Positions 17,397-24,515 of a DNA stretch of 27,037 nucleotides are shown here, one piece after another. How positions within the stretch are numbered: position 1 is the stretch's first letter; each line of letters begins with the position of its first letter. Source of the stretch: Candidatus Baldrarchaeota archaeon (GTDB lineage: Archaea; Asgardarchaeota; Baldrarchaeia; Baldrarchaeales; DXJG01); assembly GCA_030587435.1 (NCBI GenBank), contig JAUQZC010000042.1, positions 1 to 27,037 of the forward strand. Direction: 5' to 3'. The notes below the pieces were generated by a model. The model did no database searches. It had not been told where the DNA came from and worked only from the letters and a program-made list of their open reading frames with translations. The translations under genes were made by a program, and so were the position numbers.

Positions 17397-17762
17397 ATGT
17401 CTACAAAACTCAAGATCATTACTTTACCACTACCTTATAAGTTAGGTACCGTAAATTGCTACCTCATAAAAACTGGCACCAACTACATCCTGATCGACAC
17501 GGCATGTTCAAATAAGCGCGCCGAACTTGAAAAGAAACTCGAAAGAGCGGGGTGTAAACCCGGCATTCTCAAGCTTATCGTCTTAACCCATGGAGATTTT
17601 GACCACACAGGTAATGCAGCCTATCTCCGTGAAAAATTCGGTGCAAGGATAGCGATGCATCATGACGATTCGGGAATGAGCGAACGTGGAGACATGTTTT
17701 GGAACAGGAGAAAAGGCAAGAAGAGTAGTTCAGTACTTCAGAAAGTAAAATCCATAAAATAA
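17397..17762 (+). pseudogene. Truncated metallo-beta-lactamase-fold hydrolase
   Basis: The 121 codons give the first half of an MBL-fold protein: 'LGTVNCYLIKTGTNYILIDT' then the metal motif 'LTHGDFDHTGN' (H65, D67, D69, H70; the second His of the usual HxHxDH is Asp). Family members are ~210-250 residues and carry further His/Asp ligands ('GHS.G' and a later His) that are absent. After 'GDMFWNRRKGKK' the sequence runs into 'SSSVLQKVKSIK' and stops. It is probably a 3'-truncated gene without activity. The flavodoxin gene starts 23 bp later, likely on the same transcript. ATG with AAGGATGG upstream. Confidence 0.7.
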
Positions 17763-17785
17763 GGAACATAATGGAAGGATAACTC

Positions 17786-18250
17786 TTGGTAAAAGTTTTT
17801 GTTGTGTATGACACAAAGTATGGCAACACGAAGCTTGTAGCAGAGAAGATCGTGGAGGGAATGAGGGAAATCAAGGGGATAGAAACTGTCATCAGCGATG
17901 TTGAGGAAGCCGACCTTGAAAGGATAGCTGATTCTGATGCAATATTGATAGGGTCGCCAAATCATTGGGGTGGGCCTTCTCGAACTATTAGAAAGTTTAT
18001 TGACAAGCTTGGTAAACTTGACTTGAAGGCGAAGTGGTTTGCTGTTTTCGACACCTATCTTGGAGGAGATTTCGAGAAGGCTGTGAAGAAAATGGAGAAG
18101 AGAATAGGCGAAAAGCTTCCTAGCCTGAAGCTAATAACTTCTGGCTTATCCATAAGGGTCGGGGGAATGAAGGGTCCTGTCATAGAAGAAGAGTATCTTA
18201 GGTGCAAGGATTTCGGAAAGAAAATAGCGAATCAACTTCTGAGGTGTTAA
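17786..18250 (+). CDS. Flavodoxin
   Basis: The 154-residue protein has the FMN phosphate loop 'YDTKYGNTK' (T-x-Y-G-N-T), the first isoalloxazine loop 'SPNHWGGPSRTIRKFI' with an aromatic Trp, and the second loop region 'VFDTYLGGDFEKA'. Length and order match short-chain flavodoxins, so it is a soluble one-electron carrier or a small FMN reductase. TTG start, with a good ribosome site GGAAGGAT (17773-17780). It lies between a truncated MBL-fold gene and a DUF membrane protein. MBL-flavodoxin pairs recall flavodiiron proteins, but this MBL half does not look like that family. Confidence 0.9.
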   Translation: MVKVFVVYDTKYGNTKLVAEKIVEGMREIKGIETVISDVEEADLERIADSDAILIGSPNHWGGPSRTIRKFIDKLGKLDLKAKWFAVFDTYLGGDFEKAVKKMEKRIGEKLPSLKLITSGLSIRVGGMKGPVIEEEYLRCKDFGKKIANQLLRC

Positions 18251-18252
18251 AA

Positions 18253-18657
18253 ATGGGAATAAAGATATATCTATATGCTCTTGGGATTTGGCTCATATTT
18301 GTTATTGCAGGTATCTTGAACGGGGTATTTAGGGAGTCATTTATCACACCTAAGGTAGGAGAACATACGGGTCACATTATCAGCACAATCATTCTTATCT
18401 GTGTTATCTTAGCGGTGACGCATCTATTTATCAGCAATTTGAAAATCAACTACACTAAGACAGACCTGCTTTTGATCGGTGCGTTTTGGACTGTATTAAC
18501 CATTTTGTTTGAATTTGGCTTCGGTCACTATGTTATAGGTCATTCATGGAGTAAGTTATTTGCAGACTACAACATCCTTAAAGGGAGAGTATGGAGTCTT
18601 GTATTGTTAACTACGTTCATCGCACCATCGTTAATTGGCTACATTCTGAAGAGGTAG
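18253..18657 (+). CDS. Four-TM conserved membrane protein (bacterial-type DUF)
   Basis: The 134-residue protein has four hydrophobic helices and the motif 'TILFEFGFGHYVIGHSWSKL' followed by 'DYNILKGRVWSLVL'. I recall this 'FEFGFGHYv.GhsW..ll.DYn...GR.W' pattern from an uncharacterised family common in bacteria. The ATG at 18253 has GAGGTG six bases upstream inside the end of the flavodoxin gene (2 bp gap), so the two genes are coupled. The first attC-like site begins 42 bases after the stop, which would make it the last gene of a cassette. Function unknown. Confidence 0.8.
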   Translation: MGIKIYLYALGIWLIFVIAGILNGVFRESFITPKVGEHTGHIISTIILICVILAVTHLFISNLKINYTKTDLLLIGAFWTVLTILFEFGFGHYVIGHSWSKLFADYNILKGRVWSLVLLTTFIAPSLIGYILKR

Positions 18658-18698
18658 GTTTGAGAATATGAAAGTTAAAAAGACAGGTGTTCAACATC

Positions 18699-18787
18699 GC
18701 CTAACAGAACGTATCTGGCTTCGTGCCTTCGACACTCCGCCCAAATTCCCCTTTCAGGGAACTTCAGATACGCTCAGAACGTTATAC
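18699..18787 (+). other. attC-like integron recombination site 1
   Basis: R'' GCCTAAC (18699-18705; full match to RYYYAAC), then L'' (18707-18717) that pairs with L' (18765-18775) with one mismatch, including eight unbroken pairs CGTATCTG/CAGATACG. Then a 5-base spacer AGAAC and R' GTTATAC (18781-18787; GTTRRRY except position 5). The centre holds a small hairpin TTCCC-CTTTCA-GGGAA. It lies between two plus-strand genes and has the geometry of site 2. The cross-over would fall between G18781 and T18782. Confidence 0.75.
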
Positions 18788-19193
18788 ACAATTGGCTTCG
18801 GGACGCTTAAAACAAAAAGATGCTAGAAGAAACGATAATTAATTTTGAATGGAGGTGACAAAATGGAGAAAGACAAACTGCGAAAAATCGTTGTTGCTAT
18901 GCTCTCGGTAATAGTAACAATAAGTGTGATAGCATATCTCAATACGCTACCGAAACCGGTTTTTGAGAAACCATATTGGATTAGCATTGTTGCATTATTA
19001 TTCCTATATTGGGTAATTTTCATCGACTGGTATTCTAAACGTAAAAAATAAGTATGGCATCCCTTCGCCGGCTCTTCTGATTGCTTCGCATTCTTCGCTC
19101 CTTTTGGGAGCGTATAACAGCGGATATACGGTTATGCTTTGCTCCACTCAAATCGGGTCGCTTCGTTTACCAACTTCGTACGTCCGCAAAACG
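18782..19193 (+). mobile_element. Complete integron-type gene cassette (small membrane protein)
   Basis: The segment starts with TTATAC of site 1 and ends with the G of R' in site 2. Its opening R' (GTTATAC) is the exact reverse complement of its closing R'' (GTATAAC). That is expected only when both come from one circular cassette attC that was split on integration. It contains one plus-strand gene (18863-19051) followed by a CGCTCC/GGAGCG hairpin (19096-19112) directly before R''. Size 412 bp is typical of a cassette. Confidence 0.7.
18863..19051 (+). CDS. Small two-TM membrane protein (cassette gene)
   Basis: The 62-residue protein has two hydrophobic helices: 'VVAMLSVIVTISVIAYL' and 'ISIVALLFLYWVIFIDW'. 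The N-terminus (MEKDKLRK) and tail (YSKRKK) are charged, with both ends likely cytoplasmic. A perfect ribosome site GGAGGTGA (18851-18858) supports ATG 18863. It is the only gene between two attC-like sites; small membrane proteins of unknown role are common cassette cargo. I cannot name a family. Confidence 0.75.
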   Translation: MEKDKLRKIVVAMLSVIVTISVIAYLNTLPKPVFEKPYWISIVALLFLYWVIFIDWYSKRKK

Positions 19194-19199
19194 TTGCGC
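19112..19199 (+). other. attC-like integron recombination site 2
   Basis: R'' GTATAAC (19112-19118), a single A, L'' (19120-19130) pairing with L' (19177-19187; nine Watson-Crick pairs, one G-T and one A-C), 5-base spacer AAAAC and R' GTTGCGC (19193-19199). Spacing of all parts equals that in site 1. The centre carries GCTCCACTCAAATCGGG and CCAACTT, matching the centres of sites 1 and 3. The R' opens the cassette of the cation-efflux gene. Confidence 0.75.
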
Positions 19200-19238
19200 G
19201 AAATTGCCTTTTAAAAGAAGAATGGGGGGATTACTAAT

Positions 19239-20462
19239 ATGCCCAAAAAACGATTGCAAATCAAGGACTCACAGGTAGAAAAGAATCTCAAGTGGCACAT
19301 CTTGCGCTTGCTTCGGTTAAACAGAAGAACGAGACAAGAACTTGTAGATAAAATTAGGGACATGTATGTGGGTTACTGGCAGGTAAATAATGAACTCATA
19401 GACATTAATTTGAACCATTTGGCAGATGAAGGTTTGATAAAATATTCAGATAAATACGAGATAACTGAAAAAGGTTTAGACGCTTTAGGTAAAAAGGAAA
19501 GAGAAATCGAGCAGCACAGAATGAAGTATCTCTCAAAAGAGACGTGTGCAAAATATTCCCTAGGTGGAAATGTAGGGCTGTCCGCCTTGGAATTTATTAT
19601 CGGTTTCCTTTCCGGCAGTATTGGCCTTATTGCAGATGCGGTGCACACCGCTATCGATATAATCGCCTCAGCGATAACATGGATTGGCATAAGGATCAAT
19701 AGAGAGGCGCAAGCTGCCCTTCTTGGGGGAATCATACTCTGTGGCATTGGTGCCTTTATCGCCTTTGAATCGATAACAAAGATATTTAAACCTGCTGAGA
19801 TACATTTCCAAGTTTTGGCTTTGGTCACAATTGTGGTCAATATTGCTGTCAATGCTTATTTCTCATACTATAAGTTTTATGTTGGTGGACGGGCAAGGAG
19901 CATATCACTAATAGCTGATGCTTATCATACAAAAACGGATATTTGGGCATCAATAGCTGTTTTAATCGGGCTACTCGGAGCAACCTTAGGTTTCTTTGTG
20001 CTTGATGCCGTTGCTGGAACAACCGTTTCCTTTTTCATACTTTTAGGTGGCTATGAACTTATTAAGGAATCGTATGGAATTACGCAAGGCAAGGATCTTA
20101 AAATTGAAAAGTTCTCTAAGTTTCTTGAAAGCCATCTCAAGGTTTTACCAGATAGGGGAGTATTTGTGTCTCTTTGGTTTTTAAGTCTAAAAGAGATGAC
20201 AAAACAAGAGAATCTTGAACGTGTTAAAAAGGGTTTTGGGAGACATTTCCCAGTGAGGCTGGAGGACAAGGACTATGAAACTATTTATGCCAAATTGGAG
20301 AAAGACCATCTGGTAGAATTGGTGCAAGGCAAACTCAGACTGACCGAGAAAGGCAGGAAAGAACTAAGGAGGCTCGCTGAGAAGCAGGTTACCTTCATCA
20401 GTTGGCCTAAACGTAAATTTATGAATGCAAGAAAAATCGATTGGTTTGCTGAAGGGTTGTAG
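19239..20462 (+). CDS. Cation diffusion facilitator flanked by two winged-helix domains
   Basis: Residues ~15-85 form a winged helix ('WHILRLLRLNRRTRQELVDKI...LNHLADEGLIKYSDKYEITEKGL'). Residues ~103-285 form a CDF transporter with six TMs and both metal-site motifs, H136-x3-D140 ('ADAVHTAID') in TM2 and H230-x3-D234 ('ADAYHTKTD') in TM5. Residues ~305-385 form a second winged helix ('YAKLEKDHLVELVQGKLRLTEKG'). CDF proteins usually export Zn, Fe, Mn or Co and carry a ferredoxin-like C-terminal metal domain; here a winged helix replaces it. It is the first gene after attC site 2 (R' to ATG 40 bases), with GGGGGGA upstream. Confidence 0.88.
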   Translation: MPKKRLQIKDSQVEKNLKWHILRLLRLNRRTRQELVDKIRDMYVGYWQVNNELIDINLNHLADEGLIKYSDKYEITEKGLDALGKKEREIEQHRMKYLSKETCAKYSLGGNVGLSALEFIIGFLSGSIGLIADAVHTAIDIIASAITWIGIRINREAQAALLGGIILCGIGAFIAFESITKIFKPAEIHFQVLALVTIVVNIAVNAYFSYYKFYVGGRARSISLIADAYHTKTDIWASIAVLIGLLGATLGFFVLDAVAGTTVSFFILLGGYELIKESYGITQGKDLKIEKFSKFLESHLKVLPDRGVFVSLWFLSLKEMTKQENLERVKKGFGRHFPVRLEDKDYETIYAKLEKDHLVELVQGKLRLTEKGRKELRRLAEKQVTFISWPKRKFMNARKIDWFAEGL

Positions 20463-20486
20463 ACGAAAGGAAAGGAAGTAGAGAAA

Positions 20487-20585
20487 ATGAGCAATAACAT
20501 TAAAGAAAGACATCATCACTCGAATTTTGCTTTCAGAATAATATCTCTAACGCGTGACAATCCAACGCGTAAGCCGCAAATTTAA
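20487..20585 (+). pseudogene. N-terminal remnant of a class I SAM methyltransferase
   Basis: A 32-codon frame from ATG 20487 reads MSNNIKERHHHSNFAFRIIS, then LTRDNPTRKPQI, then stop. The 'HHHSNFAFRiiSL..d' start resembles the head of archaeal/bacterial class I methyltransferases, just before the segment leading to the SAM-binding GxGxG loop, which is absent. The next gene starts directly after. I infer that a deletion removed most of the methyltransferase. It may instead be a real short peptide. Confidence 0.35.
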
Positions 20586-20607
20586 AAATTTAGGGGGAAT
20601 GGGAATT

Positions 20608-21111
20608 ATGCGTAAGAAAAGTATTGGCCACTTAATTGGTCACATAGCATACATTGGTTTATATGGAGTATTGATAATATCTACCATTTTTCTTTATAAT
20701 TCTGCGAATTTAACGAAATTACTTTATGCAGGATGGATGATCTTGGCAACCGGAATTATTTTTTTATTGTGGTCAAGCAGATCACGAAAGAAAGGGCATG
20801 TAGAAGAGGGTACTGGCAGAGAATCTCTTGTTGAAAGTGGAATGTATGCTTTTGTCCGCCATCCTGAATTCTTGGGCCATATTTTGATAATTTTTGCGCT
20901 GATTATTATCTCGCAACACTGGATCAGCTTGACTGTTGGCGCAATCTTAATTGTTCTACTGTTTCTTGCCATGATAGAAGAAGAAAAGAGAAACATAGAA
21001 AAGTTTGGCGATGCATACAGGGACTATATGAAAAGAGTTCCGAGAATAAATCTGATAGCCGGGGTTATTAAACAAATACATAGCAAGAGAGAAAATAAAG
21101 ATAGGGGATAA
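20608..21111 (+). CDS. Isoprenylcysteine carboxyl methyltransferase-like membrane protein
   Basis: The 167-residue membrane protein has four or five hydrophobic helices and the ICMT/PEMT signature: 'SGMYAFVRHPEFLGHILI' (RHPxYxG-type SAM site) followed by 'EEEKRNIEKFGDAYRDYMKRVPR'. In archaea and bacteria this family methylates varied lipids or other acceptors, so the substrate is unknown. I chose ATG 20608, with GGGGG (20593-20597) ten bases upstream; ATG 20599 and GTG 20554 are in frame but badly spaced. The gene follows the methyltransferase remnant and lies on the plus strand of the accessory block. Confidence 0.85.
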   Translation: MRKKSIGHLIGHIAYIGLYGVLIISTIFLYNSANLTKLLYAGWMILATGIIFLLWSSRSRKKGHVEEGTGRESLVESGMYAFVRHPEFLGHILIIFALIIISQHWISLTVGAILIVLLFLAMIEEEKRNIEKFGDAYRDYMKRVPRINLIAGVIKQIHSKRENKDRG

Positions 21112-21118
21112 AAGCTTA

Positions 21119-21158
21119 AAATAGGTGAGCCTAGGCACCCTACGGATACCTATTTATA
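21119..21158 (+). terminator. Possible hairpin after the ICMT-like gene
   Basis: AAATAGGT and ACCTATTT (about 21119-21126 and 21147-21154) form an 8-bp stem enclosing a GCCTAGGC palindrome, eight bases after the stop. It may end the transcript or be a decayed element; no T-run follows. Confidence 0.3.
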
Positions 21159-21214
21159 CACGGAGAAATGCATAAATTTTTAAGTCCCGGTTTTGATACG
21201 GCGTGTGAAAATTC

Positions 21215-21221
21215 TTAAATA
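21215..21221 (+). promoter_or_regulatory. TATA box of the AlkA-like gene
   Basis: TTAAATA lies 26 bases from ~21244, so a leaderless transcript starting at the ATG at 21243 is predicted, three codons inside the longest frame (21234). Confidence 0.5.
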
Positions 21222-21233
21222 GATTGAATTTAA

Positions 21234-22163
21234 ATGAACATCATGGTTAGAGTGTCATTTGAACTCCAACCAACTCCACCTTACGATTTTGATCTACAGT
21301 GGAAATTTTTTTCTTCATCCAAGGATCCGCAGCCAGAAATATATAAAGATGGCATCTGGAGACGGGCTTTTAAAATTGAGGATAGATTAGTCCCAGTGGA
21401 GATTACCTCTATCGGCACGGTAGAAAAGCCAAAGTTGAGGGTTAACGCATTTTCCCAACTCGATGCGAAAGAGAAGAAATATCTGTTAAACAAAATCACG
21501 GAAATTTTTAGATTAAGAGATGACCTGAGAGGATTGTATAATTTTATGGAACAAGACAAGATACTTCTTGAGGTAAAAAACAAACTTTACGGTCTAAGAC
21601 CGCCGGGAATCGGGGCAAGCATATTTGAAGGTGCGATTAGAGTGATAATCCAACAGCAGATTTCTTTAAAGGTCGCCTATGTGATGACTGGAGCACTAGT
21701 CAGGAGATTCGGAGAGAAAGCGGAAGTTGATGACGAAATTTATTACGATTTTCCATCACCGCAAGTGTTGGCAAACGCAGATGAAAGGGAATTAAGGGAA
21801 TGCAAGTTATCCCGTCAGAAAGCCAGATACATTAAAGAACTCGCGTTGAAAGTCGCTAATGGATACGATTTGGGGAAAATTAAAAGATTGAATAATGAGA
21901 GAGCAATTGAAGAGTTGATGAAATTTAAGGGGATTGGAAGATGGACTGCCGAGTTGATACTGATAACGACGTTGGGAAGAATGGATCTCTGTGTTCCCGA
22001 TGATCTCGGAGCCAGAAAAGCGGTTTCACACTTCTACTTTGACGGAAAACTTCAATCCAGCGATACGGTTAGAAGATTTACGGAAAGATGGGGCAAGTTC
22101 AAGGGTTGGATAATTTATTATTTAATTTGTGCTTATAATATGGAAAACAGAAAGGAGGTGTGA
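21234..22163 (+). CDS. DNA-3-methyladenine glycosylase II (AlkA-type, HhH-GPD)
   Basis: The 309-residue protein has an N-terminal beta domain (~1-95) and an HhH-GPD glycosylase core: 'GASIFEGAIRVIIQQQISLKVA' (~127-148), the hairpin 'MKFKGIGRWTAELIL' (~229-243) and the catalytic Asp in 'VPDDLGARKAVSHF' (D257). It would remove alkylated bases to begin base excision repair. ATG 21243 fits the TATA box better than ATG 21234. The next gene begins five bases after the stop, so the two are co-transcribed. Confidence 0.92.
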   Translation: MNIMVRVSFELQPTPPYDFDLQWKFFSSSKDPQPEIYKDGIWRRAFKIEDRLVPVEITSIGTVEKPKLRVNAFSQLDAKEKKYLLNKITEIFRLRDDLRGLYNFMEQDKILLEVKNKLYGLRPPGIGASIFEGAIRVIIQQQISLKVAYVMTGALVRRFGEKAEVDDEIYYDFPSPQVLANADERELRECKLSRQKARYIKELALKVANGYDLGKIKRLNNERAIEELMKFKGIGRWTAELILITTLGRMDLCVPDDLGARKAVSHFYFDGKLQSSDTVRRFTERWGKFKGWIIYYLICAYNMENRKEV

Positions 22164-22167
22164 AAAT

Positions 22168-22683
22168 ATGGAAAAACAAGAACTATACGAAAAGGGATTG
22201 GAGAATTATCCAAAGGCAACTGTTGTCTTAACAAATGTTTTGCTATTTCTCTGGTTTGGATTTGCTGCTTACGGTATGTCTGTATTGAGGTTTGCTGGGT
22301 TACCGATAATTTCCATTATTTATTTGCTATTTGCCATCATAATGCTCGGATTCGTTTTGAGAAAACATCTATGCACGCATTGCTATTACTATAACAAATT
22401 ATGTGGCACGGGCTGGGGCAAATTGAGTTCGCGTTTATTCAAAGAGAAATCGGGAAATTACGAACTTGGGATGAAACTCGCTGGCTTAACTTGGGGATTG
22501 TTGACTATTGTTCCAATCATCGCCATTCCACTTGCGATGCTTTTAAACAGGGGATTTTTAGTGCCCGGTGGAATAACTCTAACCGGCTTCTTGACGATAA
22601 TGGTCGTGAACCAGTTCGGGAGAAAAAAGGGATGTAAGCAATGTAAGATGAGGCGCATTTGTGAGGCGAGTGCGGCGAAGTAA
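22168..22683 (+). CDS. Cys-rich four-TM membrane protein
   Basis: The 171-residue protein has two TM pairs (~18-35 and ~46-64; ~103-126 and ~133-148). Each pair is followed by a Cys motif: 'CTHCYYYNKLCGTGWGKLSS' (C69, C72, C79) and 'CKQCKMRRIC' (C156, C159, C165). The two sets may bind a metal or Fe-S cluster or form disulfides. I know no named family. AGGAGGTG overlapping the end of the glycosylase gene gives a strong ribosome site, so the genes are coupled. Confidence 0.75.
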   Translation: MEKQELYEKGLENYPKATVVLTNVLLFLWFGFAAYGMSVLRFAGLPIISIIYLLFAIIMLGFVLRKHLCTHCYYYNKLCGTGWGKLSSRLFKEKSGNYELGMKLAGLTWGLLTIVPIIAIPLAMLLNRGFLVPGGITLTGFLTIMVVNQFGRKKGCKQCKMRRICEASAAK

Positions 22684-23335
22684 TGGACATGAAGAACTTC
22701 AAAAAATGGTAGGGATTCCATCCGAGAAATACGAAATTAACGAGTGATGGAATGATACCCTTTGGAATATCTGTTAGCGTAGTTTTGTCACCGAACTTAC
22801 TGGAAAATGCTAAAACTGTCACCGAGAGATTTGTGAGAGGGTTTATGGTATTGAGGCGTGGCGAAAGCGAGCATGAAGGAGATTGAAGAGGTTATTAAAC
22901 CGAGGACTTGCATGAACTCAGAGACAGAAGAATTGAAAAATAAAATATCGCCGAAGACTTGAGTGAAAATAGATAAAATAATAAATTGGATCCTCTCTAT
23001 GCTATGAATCCAGGAAAAACTGACTTCAAAAGGTAATTGGTCTGAACCGCGGATGTCTTTTCAATGGCGATCAGAGGAGAACGAGTCCTTACCCACTGAT
23101 CTCACGTTTTCAGAAAATGAGGAGTGGGAAGATAATTATAAGTTTAAGGGCGAAACTCGAATCCTACTACCAGTACAAAGAACGAAAAAACCATCTAGCT
23201 GGTAGAATTTGGAAAGAGAATCTGCAGTCACGGAATCCCAAAATGCGAAGACTGTCTGATCAGAAGGTACTACGAGAATGAAAGATTGAAATATTTAAAA
23301 TATGTGAACACTATTGATCCCCATCAAGGATACAG
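22684..23335. other. Long region of decayed coding sequence
   Basis: No intact gene is visible. Broken frames with protein-like composition occur: plus-strand 22720-22885 reads '..RNTKLTSDGMIPFGISVSVV', ending in a stop. A later frame at 23199-23363 has 'ICSHGIPKCEDCLIRRYYEN', with a C-x-H-x4-C-x2-C zinc-like motif, but has no start codon and runs into the next gene. CCGAGGACTTGCATGAA and CCGAAGACTTGAGTGAA are imperfect direct repeats. I read it as gene debris in the accessory block. A TATA box for the next gene lies at 23294-23302. Confidence 0.45.
23294..23302 (+). promoter_or_regulatory. TATA box of the exported two-repeat protein
   Basis: TTTAAAATA predicts a start near 23324, giving a ~12-base leader that contains AAGGA before the ATG at 23336. 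Confidence 0.45.
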
Positions 23336-24025
23336 ATGCATAGAAGGAGAGCTATCTTCCTAGCTACAGCCGCAGCTATAGTCATACTGGTAGTCAGCAC
23401 CTCGGCGTTAAACATGAAAATTATTGAAGTTAAAATAGAGACGAAGCAGTCAGAGAAGCCAGAAGCTAACAAGCTGAAGATAGACGTCATACCCGAAAAC
23501 CTTACGATCGGTGAGAGAGCCAAAATAATTGTCAGGGATTCAGGAGATGACCCCATCGAGGGAGTTAAGGTTTACGTCGCAAGGAACCACAGCTCATCGA
23601 CGAAAGGAATGTACATAGGCGAGACGAACTCAAGCGGGGAAATTACCCATGTCTTCGAGGAGGAAGGATGGTACAAAATTTACGCCGAAAAGGAAGGTTT
23701 CTTCCCCCAAGCAACGCTCGTCAACGTGAGACTTAAAGGATCTCTGTCCTTTAGCATGAAGTTTGAAAAATTGTACGATGATGAGCGGCTCAAAGTTATG
23801 CGCATTAGCTCCAATGGACGGCCCGTCGAGAGAGCTGAAGTCTACATAAACGGCACATTCGTAGGTCACACCGATAGCAATGGAGAATTAAGTCACATGT
23901 TTAAGCTTGGAGAGGTCTACGAAATAGTCGTGAAGAAAGAGGGGTATAGAGGACTCCTCATCATCCTCGACTTAGACCCGAGGGGCGGAACCGGTACAAC
24001 CATTCGACCACTCCAAGACGTCTAA
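23336..24025 (+). CDS. Exported protein with two carboxypeptidase-regulatory-like repeats
   Basis: The 229-residue protein begins MHRRRAIFLATAAAIVILVV, a signal peptide or N-terminal anchor. It then carries two similar beta-sandwich repeats of the CarboxypepD_reg/PEGA type: 'DPIEGVKVYVA...YIGETNSSGEITHVFEEEGWYKIYAEKEGF' and 'RPVERAEVYINGTFVGHTDSNGELSHMF...YEIVVKKEGY'. Such domains are structural or adhesive parts of surface proteins. The tail after the second repeat is short. The stop codon lies within GTCTAAC (24020-24026), which by itself resembles an R'' core but lacks the rest of an attC. Confidence 0.8.
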   Translation: MHRRRAIFLATAAAIVILVVSTSALNMKIIEVKIETKQSEKPEANKLKIDVIPENLTIGERAKIIVRDSGDDPIEGVKVYVARNHSSSTKGMYIGETNSSGEITHVFEEEGWYKIYAEKEGFFPQATLVNVRLKGSLSFSMKFEKLYDDERLKVMRISSNGRPVERAEVYINGTFVGHTDSNGELSHMFKLGEVYEIVVKKEGYRGLLIILDLDPRGGTGTTIRPLQDV

Positions 24026-24479
24026 CACAATATCACCTAATCTCTTCGGGATTTTAATTTAATCATTGAAACTGATCACGTGATCACGTAAGCAAATGCT
24101 ATACTATCCCAACGGAGCAAAGATTGGCAACATCGTAGAAAGTAACGCCAAGCTTATAGCTCAGATACTCTATATAGCTTGATAATGAAACCTTAAGTAG
24201 AATAAGACCGTTATTACTCTTTCGCTCTTCAAATAATTCCCTCAAGCTTTAAAACTGATTTGCCCCTCCTGTGCTCTCCTCTATCCAATATCTCTCAAGA
24301 TACTCTTTTATTGTGTTCTCTGCTTTTTCATCCAGTCAGTAGAAACCAAATAGTGAGGTTCTTTTTATCTTTCATCAGACATTCTAAACGTGAAGACTGC
24401 CCGATTGAAAGAATTGCGAGGTTAGAAAAAAATACTTCGCGACACCAAACATACAGAATCTTGTGAGTCCTAGAAAACT

Positions 24480-24504
24480 CAAAATTTCTTTCAGAGAAAT
24501 TTTG
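24480..24504 (+). terminator. Perfect 10-bp hairpin before attC-like site 3
   Basis: CAAAATTTCT (24480-24489), loop TTCAG, AGAAATTTTG (24495-24504). It ends 11 bases before R'', in the same relative place as the CGCTCC/GGAGCG hairpin before site 2. It may act as a transcript end or RNA stabiliser at the cassette 3' end. Confidence 0.4.
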
Positions 24505-24515
24505 CCCTTCGAGAT

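Noticed and set aside
17441..17447. GTTAGGT as the opening core of the flavodoxin cassette
   Set aside because: It is inside the MBL-fold coding sequence and lacks the RAAC spacer seen before the other R' cores.
17397..18250. Split flavodiiron protein (MBL plus flavodoxin)
   Set aside because: The MBL half has H-x-D-x-D-H and lacks the flavodiiron H-x-E-x-D-H pattern, and is truncated.
19081..19278. 65-codon plus-strand frame through attC-like site 2
   Set aside because: It is made of the palindromic site and overlaps the efflux gene start; no ribosome site.
20530..20590. Possible fourth attC around CTCTAACGCGTGAC...AACGCGTAAGCC
   Set aside because: No GTTRRRY core, no paired L arms, and the expected GCGCAAC is absent; the bases are better read as the end of the methyltransferase remnant.
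24020..24026. GTCTAAC as an R'' core
   Set aside because: It is the gene's own stop codon context; no L arm or R' follows within 200 bases.
24260..24466. 68-codon plus-strand frame
   Set aside because: Composition is not protein-like (Leu/Ser/Phe-rich start, then basic), and no ribosome site or TATA box precedes it.
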